NCBI RefSeq assembly: GCF_030272615.1
Contig: NC_081409.1
Coordinates: 18,602,260 to 18,666,259, forward strand
From: Cryptomeria japonica
Taxonomy: Eukaryota; Streptophyta; Pinopsida; Cupressales; Cupressaceae
Direction of reading: 5' to 3'
Length of the DNA: 64,000 bases
Shown here: positions 1-10,361 of the stretch, in pieces
Layout of the letters: each line of letters starts with the position of its first letter
How positions within the stretch are numbered: position 1 is the stretch's first letter
Program-made: the position numbers and the translations under genes
Notes under the pieces: generated by a model
What the model was told of the DNA's origin: nothing
Seen by the model: the letters and a program-made list of their open reading frames with translations, nothing else
Databases searched by the model: none

Positions 1-198
1 CCGGTTTGTTCTGATTGGTGCAAATGGTTTGGTTTTGTCTTTCATGTTGCTCACGTGCATCTCACATTCAGTTGGTTTGAGATTTGGTGATCCAGAAGCT
101 ATCATTTGTTCTAGTAAGCTTTTTTGTTATCGGTAAGGGTTTTACCAACAGAGCTTTGTTAAAGATCTTTTGATGGATTTGATAAGTTGTGTTGGTGC
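1..198 (+). repeat. Element B 5' LTR, left fragment
   Basis: This segment aligns base for base with the B 3' LTR (24351-24397 continuing at 25718-25869) once solo LTR D is removed. It ends in GTTGGTGC at the insertion point of array A. The last five bases, GGTGC (194-198), are the left copy of A's target duplication. Confidence 0.85.
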
Positions 199-1851
199 TG
201 TTGGCATTATTGGCATTAAGTTGTCATTGATGTCAACTGGTTTGGCAAGGTCACCAATAAGTACATAGTAGTGACCGATATAAGAAGAACAAGATATATA
301 ATGTCAATCTACATTTGTGTAAGCAGGCAGAAGGAAGAATACCAGTACACATGAATTGTGTCATCTACCGGTAAAGCATGCTTAATGGTAAGGCATAAGC
401 CGAGATGAAGGTTGGCCATTTGTTTGTGATGAAGAGGCAGAATGTTAAATAAATCACAACAACAATCAGTGAGCAGAACAAAAAGAATGACATGAAGACA
501 TACCAAAAGGTGAGATGAATTGTCAAGTGAATGTGCTACCAGTAAAGAGGATGTTTGTTGGCTATACAAGTAAGATGTTGAATCGGTAGTCAATCTTGGT
601 CAACAAAGAATGTCAAACCAACATAGAAAACCAAGCAGAGATGGATGTTGACAAACATGACAGCTGGATGCCAAGTGGTGATATTGCACAAGTCAGTAAA
701 GTTTGCATCGACGTAACATGTCAGCAAGCAGGTCAACTTTTATGAAGAACCCACAAGTCACGGAGGATGCCAGAGGTTTGCGGCTCGAGGAAGACAAGAT
801 GGCAAGTGATGGAACTGATCCTGCAAGAAGATATGATCTTCGTACCTGGTTGGTAAAGGAAAAAACTAAGCCATTAATGATGCATGACAGAGAAAAATAG
901 AAAAGCATGATACAGACCTCCAAATTTAGAAAACGCATAGGGAATGCGAAACTTTGGTGGTGTTGATTGATGACATGAAGATCATATCCCTTGAAAAGGA
1001 GATCAAATAAATTAGATATGGATTGAGTTGGTGAAGGCGAAACCTAACACGACATTGTTTGAATGTAGTTTTTGGAGGGAATCTTAGATTATAAAATATG
1101 TGAGCTCGAGACAAAAATTGATGATGCTTGATGTGAAGAAGACAATGTTCCTTAGAATTTATTCTAAGAAAGTTGCAGAGTGCAGTCGAACTGGTGAAAG
1201 GGTTTAACTAACAAAGATAGAGTACCGATAAAATAAATAGTTAAGCCAACCAGTGAGGTATGATTGATCAAGAAGGCATCCAAGTGTGACATAGTATGTT
1301 GTGAGGCTGAGAGATGAAGAAGAGAGCCTAAGAGTCAGAGAGAGAAAACTGATAACTGATAGTGTGAGATCCAGTGAAGAAGAGAAGACTGTTAACCGAC
1401 ATAAATCTATTTGATTAAGCATTGTAGAGCTCATTTACAACCAAAATCTATAACTTTATCAAAAATGTATTTCAATATACATCACCAAGTTGGAGCTTGG
1501 TGCAAGGGTCGGTGCTCCTTGGGTTGGTATCCTAAATCAATAGGGATTGGTGCTCTTTGGGTTGGTTCCCTAAATCTTTGTAATTCATTATTTCACTTAT
1601 GAGGTTGGATTGGAGCAGTAGTCTCCAACAACATTTCTCAACGAGGTTTTTCCCATATTGGGTTTTCCTCGTACATCTACTATTGTGGGTTGCATTTGTG
1701 TGTTTGCCTCTTTTGATATTCACATTTGTTTTACCATTTTGATTGTTTAGTGCCTAGGGTGATAACCGGTATTCTAAGGTTGTTTTAAAAAGGGAAAAGA
1801 ACTTAGGAACCACTGATTCACCACCCTCTCAGTGGTACATTGTGTTCAACA
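199..1851 (+). repeat. Element A LTR 1 (5' LTR)
   Basis: The LTR starts TGTTGGCATTATTGG and ends ...TTCAACA, directly before the primer-binding site. Its 1653 bp agree with LTR 3 (1661 bp). It contains a TATA box (1090-1098), a hairpin with stem ACGAGG/CCTCGT (1641-1646 and 1667-1672), and a terminal C-rich hairpin with stem ACCACTGA/TCAGTGGT (1809-1816 and 1829-1836). CATTGATGTCAAC near the start pairs with a sequence upstream of the polypurine tract in the 3' copy. Confidence 0.9.
1090..1098 (+). promoter_or_regulatory. TATA box of element A LTR
   Basis: TATAAAATA is preserved at the same place in LTR 3 (11255-11263), about 760 bp before the LTR end. It is the best TATA match in the LTR and is the likely promoter of the genomic RNA. 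The start site cannot be read from the sequence. Confidence 0.55.
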
Positions 1852-1853
1852 AT

Positions 1854-1865
1854 TGGTATCAAGCC
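1854..1865 (+). other. Primer-binding site of A (tRNA-iMet type)
   Basis: TGGTATCAAGCC begins two bases after the LTR end. It matches the usual plant Copia primer site, TGGTATCAGAGC (complement of the initiator tRNA-Met 3' end), apart from a one-base loss after TATCA. Confidence 0.8.
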
Positions 1866-1914
1866 TAGGTTCCCAGTTGATTAAAGCTTGGGTATATTTT
1901 GGTCTTAGAACACA

Positions 1915-4110
1915 ATGGCAATAAATGAGTCTGCCTCCTCAAAAGGTCCCATATTTGATGGATCTAAGTATGCCTTCTAGAGTAGAAGAATGGAGACCTA
2001 TATTTCCTCCCTTGGTTTTGATATGTGGTTGTCTGTCAAAAGTGGGTATGTCATCCCTAGTGTTCCTCCGACCGATCCAGATGCCAAGAAGGAATATGAG
2101 AATAATGCAAAGAATAAACATGCTATCTTGATTGGGCTATTTGATAATGATTTTGTCAAGGTCTTGCAATATGCATCTGGTAGGGAGACTTGGGATAAAA
2201 TGCAAAGGTTATTTGAAGGAGATGCAAAAGTCAAAGAGGCCAAGCTGCAAACACTAAGGGGTCAACTTGAAGGCATCAAGATGAAGGATGGAGAAAACAT
2301 TGCAGACTACCTTCACAGATTTGATGAAACTATGAATACTATCAAAGGGCTTGGAGGAGAAATTGCAGATGAGATCCTTGTCAAAAAGGTACTTAGATCT
2401 CTCACACCTAAGCATGATACTAAGGTTTTTTCCATAGAAGAAGCCAAGGGTCTAAATATCTTCACAATGAATGAGCTATTTGGCTCACTAATAGCCTATG
2501 AAATGAGAACAACCGGTGAAACATCCTCAAGGAAAGAGGTAACATTCAACTCCATCAAGAAGGGCAAAGAAGTGGTTGCTTATAAAGGATCGAGTGAAGA
2601 CTTTGATGCAGAGGTAGCAAACTTTGTCAGAAAGCTCAAAAGAGGATCCAACAAGTATAAAGGAAAGTTACCTCTCAAATGTTTCAATTGTGGTAAAGTT
2701 GGTCACTTTGCTAAAAAATGTCCTTATAATAAAACTGGTGGAGATGAGTCAAGAACCTTTAATAAATCTGCTGGTAAAGATAAGGAACAAAATGTCTATC
2801 GACAAGGAATAAGAGGCTACCAGAAGTAGAACAACCTATATACTATTGAGGATGATGCCATAAACGAAGAAAGTGCATCAGAAGATGACTACCATGAGAG
2901 TAACAAAGAAGTTAATCTCTTTATGGCACTTGATGAACGGGTTGGTGAAGATGAGGAAGGAGAAGACATTGAAGTCGAAGTGGATCTAGAAGGTGAGCTT
3001 ATAAGTTCTCTTGAGGAGCTGAGTAAAACAAGAAGAGAATTCAAGAAGTTCAAGCTTGTTGCAGTAGATGAACAAGGTCTCATGAAGCAATCCTTGGATG
3101 AGTCCAATCAAGTTATATCTGACTTGAAACTATAGTTGGAAGAAGCCAACATGATATGTGCAGTTACCTCCTCTGATCTAATGAAGAAGGAAAATGAGCA
3201 TGAAGATCTAGAAACAGAAATAGTGAAGCTCAGAAAGGAGCTTGAAGAAAATAAGGAAGAAATGAAAGTGAGAAGCAAATATGAAGGCAACACTGAATCT
3301 TTAGACAAGATGTTGAGCAAACAAAAGCAATCTAAAGACGGTGGCTTAGGATTTGAAGAAGGTCAAAGTTCAAATAACAAAGACCCATTAGGTAAGGAGA
3401 TACAGTTCACCTCTTCAAAGGAAGGTGAAGAGAAGAAGATATTCACAGTAAACAAGGATACTAGTAAGTGGACATATGCAAATGCTGTTAGAAATTGCCA
3501 CACAAACCGGTATACACAATCAATAAACCAGAGGCTACACTCAATGTACCAACATGCAGATCCAAGGAGAAATGCAAGAGTTGACCATAAAGGATTCACT
3601 AGTGTTAGCAACATGAAAGGAAGACCCCTGATGAGACAGTCATTTGTAGGACCAAGGAAAACTAACCGGTATATTCCCAAATTTCATGGTTATTGTTACT
3701 GATGTAACAAATTTGGACATAGAATAGTTGACTGCAGATTAACCAATAATCCCTCTATGAGTTATGAAAGGAGAAATCCATTTAATGCACTCTGGGATAT
3801 GAATGTTGTCTATTATCAGTGCAATGGATATGGTCATAGGAGTTTTGAAAGTAGGAAGAATAAACCAATGTCCTATAACAATTTCAAAGATTCATCTTTA
3901 AATAAAAATGTGAAATGCTATAACTGTCAAGAGTTTGGACATATAGCAAAGTTTTGTAAAAATAGGAAGATCAAACAAAAGAAGAAAAATCCTGATCAAG
4001 AACTAGTAATAGAACCGAAGCATAAAATAGCAACCGACAAGAAGAAGGAAACCAAACCGGTATGGGTTGAGAAAGAAAAGGACAAGGCAGAATCAAGTCT
4101 AATAGTGTAG
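1915..4110 (+). pseudogene. gag: Element A1 gag (long, multi-zinc-knuckle)
   Basis: This is the Copia nucleocapsid protein, which packages the RNA. The ATG at 1915 follows the primer site, and frame 1 continues through stops at about 1978, 2827, 3133 and 3700. An N-terminal UBN2-type gag domain (to about 2640) precedes a first CCHC knuckle (CFNCGKVGHFAKKC). An acidic, coiled-coil-like E/K/L-rich stretch (about 2890-3330) follows. Then come three more knuckle-like units: one interrupted by a stop (about 3694-3735), one degenerate (about 3810-3850), and one intact (CYNCQEFGHIAKFC, about 3916). One or two knuckles are usual in Copia gag, so this gag is unusually long and knuckle-rich. Confidence 0.85.
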
Positions 4111-5430
4111 ACTGCCTTACATGTTGAAAGGAAAAATCTATGGGTTGTAGATAGTGGTTGTTCCAACCACATAATTGATTATAAAAAGAAATTTATCAAG
4201 CTGGAAGACTAGAATGGTGGTTCAGTAAGATTCAGAGATAACTCATCCATCAAAATAAAGGGAAAAGGTACTCTAAATATTGATGGAAAACTGAAGGCAC
4301 ATGATGTGTATTATGTGGAAGGCCTAAAGAACAATCTACTGAGTGTAAGTCAGATGCATGAAAAAGGTTATAAATTAACCTTTGACTCTACTAACTGCTA
4401 GATAAAGAAAGAGAGTACCGGTTAGGCTGTGGCATAAGAAAAGAGGACAGATGGTAATGTTTACAATATGAAGGAATGCTATGAGTCCCAATGCATGATG
4501 GGACAGGTTGATGATAGTTGGTCATGGCACTAGAGATTAGGCCACATAAACTTTGATAACTTAGTTGCAGTAAGTCAAAAGGGGTGTGTAAGAAATATTC
4601 CACCCATCATCAAACCAATAAGAAAATTTTGTGAGAATGTGTGAAAGGGAAGAAGACTAAGGTGAGCTTCAGAACAAAAGAACACAACACCTCAAGACCA
4701 CTTGAAATTGTACATATATATCTATGTGGTCCAACTAGGACAACAACTCTTACCGGTGAAAGATATTTTATGCTCTTTATTTATGATTATTCAAGAATGA
4801 CATGGGTCACTTTCCTCCAAGATAAATCACAACCATTTGACAGATTCCAGATCTTTAGGAAGATGGTGGAGAAGGAAAGTGGGTGCAAGCTAAAATATCT
4901 AAGATCAGATAGGGGTGGAGAGTTCACATCAAATGAACTTGAAGATTATTGTGAAAGAAATGGAATTAGAATATAGTACTAAGCCCCTAGGTTACCACAA
5001 CAAAATTGTGTGGTAGAAAGAAAGAACATGACAGTCAAGGAGATGGCCAAAATCATGTTAAATGAGGCCAGTCTACTAGACACATATTGGAAGGAAGTGG
5101 TTCATACTACTGCATATACTTTGAACCGGGTTCAACTAAGAACAAATAGTAGAATGACACTTTATGAGTTGTGGTATGACCAGAAACCATAAGTCAAATG
5201 ATTCAAGGTATTTGGAAGTAAGTGTTTTATCAAGAGAGATATGGATGGTCTAGGTAGTTTTGATTCCAGGAGTGATGAAGGAATCTTCCTTGGTTACTCA
5301 TCTAACAACAAGGCCTATAAATGCTACAACAAGAGACTAAGAAGAGTCATTGAGAGTGTGCATGTAAGAGTTGATTAGGATATGCACAAAGGAATTCGAT
5401 CACAGGTAAACCGATATTGATGATTCCGAT
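4111..5430 (+). pseudogene. pol: Element A1 protease and integrase
   Basis: The frame follows gag. The aspartic protease motif WVVDSGCSNH lies at about 4141 with its catalytic Asp codon at 4150. A GAG_pre-integrase region with a degenerate HHCC zinc finger follows (WSWH-stop-RLGHINFD at about 4525). A one-base loss near 4634 shifts the integrase core into frame 3. The first catalytic Asp is replaced in HIYLCGP (usual form TDLCGP). The second (LRSDRGGEF, about 4900) and the Glu region (VVERKN, about 5010) remain. The GKCF/LGYS integrase C-terminal block (about 5205-5310) is present but interrupted. It is clearly non-functional. Confidence 0.88.
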
Positions 5431-7155
5431 GATGAAGGTGAGGAAGCTCAGTCAAATAGTGAATCAGAAGAAGCATCCAAAAAGGCTCCTAACTGGTATG
5501 TGGAGATGAACCACCCGGAAGAGAAGATTCTAGGAAATAAGAGTGATGGTGTGCAAACTAGGAGAAGACTTTCTGTGAATGATGAACAAGTCAATTTCTA
5601 CCTCATGACTGAAGTAGAACCTAAAACTTTCAATGAGGCCAACAAAAGACAGGAATGGATGGATGCCACGGAAGAAGAACTGCAACATATTGAGAAGAAT
5701 AGGACTTGGGAATTAGTCCCTAGACCGGAAGACAAGAACATCATTGGTACTAAATAGGTCTACTAGAATAAGATGAATGAAGAAGGTAAAATTGTTAGGC
5801 ATAAAGCTAGACTTGTGTGCAAAACCTACTCTCAAGTAAAGGGCATTGATTTTGAAGAAACATTTGCACCGGTTCCTAGATTAGAAGCAATTAGAATGTT
5901 TCTAGCCTTTTCTGCCAACAAGGGTTATAAAGTATATCCAATGGATGTGAAATCTACCTCCCCAAATGGAAATTTGGAAGAATAAGTGTACATGGAGCAA
6001 CCAAAAGGGTTTCTGCTACATGATGATGAAACCTTTGTGTGCCGGTTGAAGAAAGCCCTGCATGGTTTAAAGCAACCTCCTAGAGCATGGTATTCAAGGC
6101 TAGATCAGTACTTGAAGGAGGAAGGATTCAAAAAGAGGAGTGCTGACAACAATTTATACATAAGGAAAGATGGAAACCACATGATCATTGTGGTTGTGTA
6201 TGTAGATGACATTATTTTTGGAGGCAATAAGGACACCCTTTGCAAAGAATTTTTTGATAAAAAGTAGTCAAAATTTGAGATGTCAATGCCTGGAGAACTG
6301 ACATACTTCCTTGGTCTACAAATATCACAACAAGATAAGGGAATATTTATCTCACAAACCAAGTATGCAAAGGATATGTTGAAGAAATTCCAAATGGAGG
6401 ACTGGAAACAAATATGTACCCCCATAGTGACCAGAAGAAAATTAAGCAAGAAAGATGAATCACCGATGGTAGATCATATATTGTATATATCCATGATAGG
6501 AAACCTATTGTATCTAACTACTTCTAGACTAGATATAGTACAAGTAGTTTTCATGTTGGCCATATTTCAAGCTACATATAGGCAGTCACATATGAATGCT
6601 ATAATAAGATTGTTTAGGTACCTACAAGGAACACTCAGTTATGGATTGTGGTACCCTAAACAAGGGGAATTCATCTTGAAAGCATACACGGATGTTGATT
6701 GGGGAGGTTGCATTAATGACCGGAAGACCACAAGTGGTGGTGCATTCTTCCTAGGTGACCGGTTGGTCTCATGGCATAGAAAGAAGCAGGATTCTGTCTC
6801 CCTATCAATTGTTGAAGCAGAATACATTGCTGCAGCTACATGTTGCTCTTAGGTACTATGGATGAAGCAAACCCTCAAGGACATACAGATGGACATAATT
6901 GATCCTATTCTCATCCGATGTGATAATTCAATTGCCATTAACATATCATAGAATCCGTTGATGCATTCGAGGACAAAGCATATAGCCATCAAGTATCATT
7001 TCCTCATAGAGAAGGTTGAAGGACATGAAGTAAAGATGGACTATGTCCCTACCAGAAAACAAGTAGTAGACAATTTTACCAAACCATTTCCGATAAGCAC
7101 TTTTGAGTACTTAAGACACAAGTTGGGAGTTGTATCATCTTTCTTATGCACTTGA
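5431..7155 (+). pseudogene. pol: Element A1 reverse transcriptase-RNase H
   Basis: Frame 1 carries the Copia RT from the WMDATEEEL region (about 5655) through [11 protein letters not shown] (5860) and LHGLKQPPRAWYSRL (6057) to the intact catalytic box YVDDIIFGG (about 6199). RNase H follows, with TSGGAFFLGDRLVSW at about 6733 and the end at TGA 7153-7155. In-frame stops occur at about 5755, 5764, 5983, 6265, 6850 and 6948. Several of these recur at the same codons in A2. The replication enzyme is dead although its catalytic box survives. Confidence 0.9.
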
Positions 7156-7378
7156 GATAGGAAGGATTTATATGGTTCAGGGGGAGTTCATAGTAGCATC
7201 TCTAACTCTTGAACCACATCTCAGTACCGACTATAACTACTGGTATCAGCCTAAAGGGGAGATAGGCATGGATCAAAGGGGGAGTGTATGGTACCCTTTG
7301 TCATTGTGTCAAAGGGGGAGAAATCTGTTGGTATGAAGTATCTTGCTGTATGTTGACATCAATGCTAAAGGGGGAGAT
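7156..7378 (+). other. A1 3' untranslated region with five purine tracts
   Basis: There is no coding here. Purine tracts of the AGGGGGAG type occur at about 7178, 7252, 7277, 7311 and 7367. The last, AAAGGGGGAGAT, abuts LTR 2 and is the polypurine tract (plus-strand primer). TTGACATCAATG (7353-7364) is a perfect inverted repeat of CATTGATGTCAA (7405-7416) just inside the LTR. Confidence 0.75.
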
Positions 7379-7756
7379 TGTTGGTATTATTGACATTAAG
7401 TTGTCATTGATGTCAATTGGTTTGGCAAGGTCATCGGTAAGTATGAAGTGGTGACCGGTATAAGAAGAAAAAGATATATGATGTAAATTCACATGTGTGT
7501 AAGTAGATAGAAGGAAGACTATCGATACATATGAATTGTGTCATCTGCCGGTAAAGAAGGCTTACCAATAAGGCATAAACTGGGATGAAGGTTGGCTGTC
7601 TATTTTTGATGAAGAGGCAAAATGTTAAATAAATCATAACAACACTTGTGAGCAGAACATAAAGAATGATATGAAGACATACCGAAAGGTGGGATGAATT
7701 GTCAGGTGAATGTGCTACCAGTAAAGAGGATGTTTGTTGGCTATACCAGTAAGATG
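7379..7756 (+). repeat. Element A LTR 2, 5' part only
   Basis: The first ~378 bp of the LTR follow the polypurine tract and match LTR 1 to about 576. The match stops at ...AAGATGT and runs directly into integrase sequence of A2. The rest of the LTR, including the TATA box and both hairpins, is missing. Confidence 0.88.
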
Positions 7757-8440
7757 TAGTGCTCTTGATGATGAAATATATTTTATGCTCTTTATTGATG
7801 ATTATTCAAGAATGACATGGGTCATTTTCCTACAAGATAAATCACAAGAATTTGATAGATTCAAGACCTTTGGGAATATGGTGGAGAAGGAAAGTGGGTG
7901 CAAGTTGAAATGTCTAAGATCAGACAGGGGTAGAGAGTTCACATCATATGAACTTGAAGATTATTGTGAAAGACATGGAATTAGAAGATAGTACTAAGCC
8001 CCTAGATTACCACAACAAAATGGTGTGGTAGAAAGAAAGAACAGGACTGTCAAGGAGATGGCAAGAACCATGTTAAATGAGGCTAGTCTACCAGACACAT
8101 ATTGGAAGGAAGCGGTTCATACTGCTACATATACTTTGAACTAGGTTCAGCTAAGAACAAATAGTAGAATGACACCTTATGAGTTGTGGTATGACTGGAA
8201 ACCATCAATCAAATAATTCAAGGTATTTGGAAGTAAGTGTTTTATCAAGAGAGATATGGATGGTCTAGGTAGTTTTGATTCCAGGAGTGATGAAGGAATC
8301 TTCATTGGTTACTCATCTACCAACAAGGCCTATAAATGCTACAACAAGAGACTAAGAAGAGTCATTGAGAGTGTGCATGTAAGAGTTGATGAGGATATGC
8401 ACAAAGGAATTCGATCACAGGTAAACTAGTATTGATGATT
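7757..8440 (+). pseudogene. pol: Element A2 integrase fragment
   Basis: This copy starts mid-domain and matches A1 from about 4745. It reads IYFMLFIDDYSRMTWVIFL (about 7768), then the catalytic Asp block LRSDRGREF and VVERKN (about 8020), then FGSKCFIKR (about 8225) and LGYSS. Gag, protease, the integrase zinc finger and the first catalytic Asp were lost in the deletion that fused LTR 2 to this point. The stops after GIRR (about 7988) and at the next TAA are shared with A1. Confidence 0.85.
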
Positions 8441-10139
8441 CCGGTGATGAAGGTGATGAATCTTAGTCAAACAATGAACCAGAAGAAGCATCCAAAAAGG
8501 CTCCTAACTAGTATGTGCAGATGATCCACCCAGAAGCTCAGATTCTACGAAATAATAGTGGTAGTGTGAAGACTAGGAGAAAAATTGCCCTGAATGATGA
8601 ACAAGTCAATTTCTGCCTCATGACTGAAGTAGAACCTAAAAATTTCAATGAGGCCAACAAAAGACAGGAATAAATGGATGCCATGGAAGAAGAATTGCAA
8701 TAGATTGAGAAGAATAGGACTTGGGAATTAGTCCCTAAATAGGAAGATAAGAACATCATTGGCACTAAATAGGTCTGCTAGAATAAGATGAATGAAGAAG
8801 GTAAAATTGTTAGGCATAAAGCTAGACTTGTGTACAAAACCTACTCTCAAGTAGACGAAATTAATTAGATTAGAAGCAATTATAATGTTTCTAGCCTTTT
8901 GCCAACAAGGGTTATAAAGTGTATCAAATGGATGTGAAATCTACCCCCCTAAATGGAAATTTGGAAGAATAAGTGTACATGGAGCAACTGGAAGGGTTTC
9001 TGCTACATGATGATGAAACCTTTGTGTGTAGGTTGAAGAAAGTCCTGCATGGTTTAAAGCAACCTCCTAGAGCATGGTATTCAAGGGTAGATCAGTACTT
9101 GAAGGAGCAAGGATTCAAAAAGAGGAGTGCTGACAAAAATTTATATGTAAGGATAGATGGAAACCACATGATCATTGTGGTTGTGTATGTAGATGACATT
9201 ATTTTTGGAGGCAATAAGGAAACCCTTTGCAAAGAATTTTATGATAAAAAGTAGTTAGAATTTGAGATGTCAATGCCTAGAGAACTAAATACTTCCTTGG
9301 TCTATAGATATCACAACAAGATAAGGGAATATTTATCTCACAAACCTAGTATGCAAAGGATATGTTGAAGAAATTCCAAATGGAGGACTGCAAACCAGTA
9401 AGTACCCCCATGGTGACCGGAAGAAAACTAAGCAAGAACGATGAATCATCGACAGTGGATCATACATTGTATAGATCCATGATAGGCAGTCTATTGTATC
9501 TAACTACTTCTAGACTAGATATAATACAAGCAATTTACATGGTGGCTTGATTTCAAGCTACACCTAAGCAATCACATATGAATGCTATAAGAAGATTTTT
9601 TAGGTACCTACAACGAACACTCAGTTATGGATTGTGGTACCCTAAACAAGGGAAATTCATCTTGAAAGCATATGCAGATGCTGATTGGGTAGGTTGCATT
9701 AATGACCGGAAGACCACAAGTGGTGGTGCATTCTTTCTAGGTGACCGGTTGGTCTCATGGCATAGAAAGAAGCAAGATTCCGTCTCCCTATCAACTATTG
9801 AAGAAGAATACATTGTTGCAGCTACATGCTACTCTCAAGTACTATGGATGAAGCAAACTCTCAAGGACATACAAGTGGACATAACTAATCCTATTATCTG
9901 ATGTGATAATTCAAGTACCATTAACATATCAAATAATCCGGTGATGCATTCTAGGACAAATCATATAACCATCAAGTATCATTTCCTCATATAGAAGGTT
10001 GAAGGACAAGAAGTAAAGATGGACCATGTCCCTACTAGAAAACAAGTAGCAAATATTTTCACCAAACCATTTCTGGTAAGCACTTTTGAGTACTTAAGAT
10101 ACAAGCTGGGAGTTGTGTCATCTTCCTTATGCACTTTAG
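8441..10139 (+). pseudogene. pol: Element A2 reverse transcriptase-RNase H
   Basis: This is a second copy of the A polymerase, collinear with A1 and more decayed. RT blocks include LHGLKQPPRAWYSRV (about 9047), the intact YVDDIIFGG box (about 9186), TSRLDIIQAIY (about 9508) and the RNase H block TSGGAFFLGDRLVSW (about 9718). Small deletions near 8856-8905, 9285 and 9895 shift the frame. The stop in LEE-stop-VYMEQ (about 8970) and the TAG after YDKK (about 9252) are at the same codons as in A1. Confidence 0.88.
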
Positions 10140-10361
10140 ATAGGAAGGATTTATATGGTTTAGGGGGAGTTCATAGCAGCATCTCTAACTCTTGAACCGC
10201 ATCTCAGTATCGACTGTAATCACTGGTATCGGCCTAAGGGGGAGCTAGGTATGGAGCAAAGGGGGAGTGTACGGTACCCTTTGTCATTGTGTGAAAGGGG
10301 AAGAAATCTGTCAGTATGAAGTGTCTTGCTGTAAGTTGACATCGATGCTAAACGGGGATAT
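10140..10361 (+). other. A2 3' untranslated region
   Basis: This is collinear with 7156-7378 and has purine tracts at about 10163, 10229, 10259 and 10297. The terminal polypurine tract has decayed to AAACGGGGATAT. TTGACATCGATG, upstream of it, still pairs with CATTGATGTCAA in LTR 3 apart from one mismatch. Confidence 0.7.

Noticed and set aside
3130..3702. Separate host coiled-coil gene
   Set aside because: The frame is continuous with gag of A1 on both sides, and zinc knuckles follow in the same frame.
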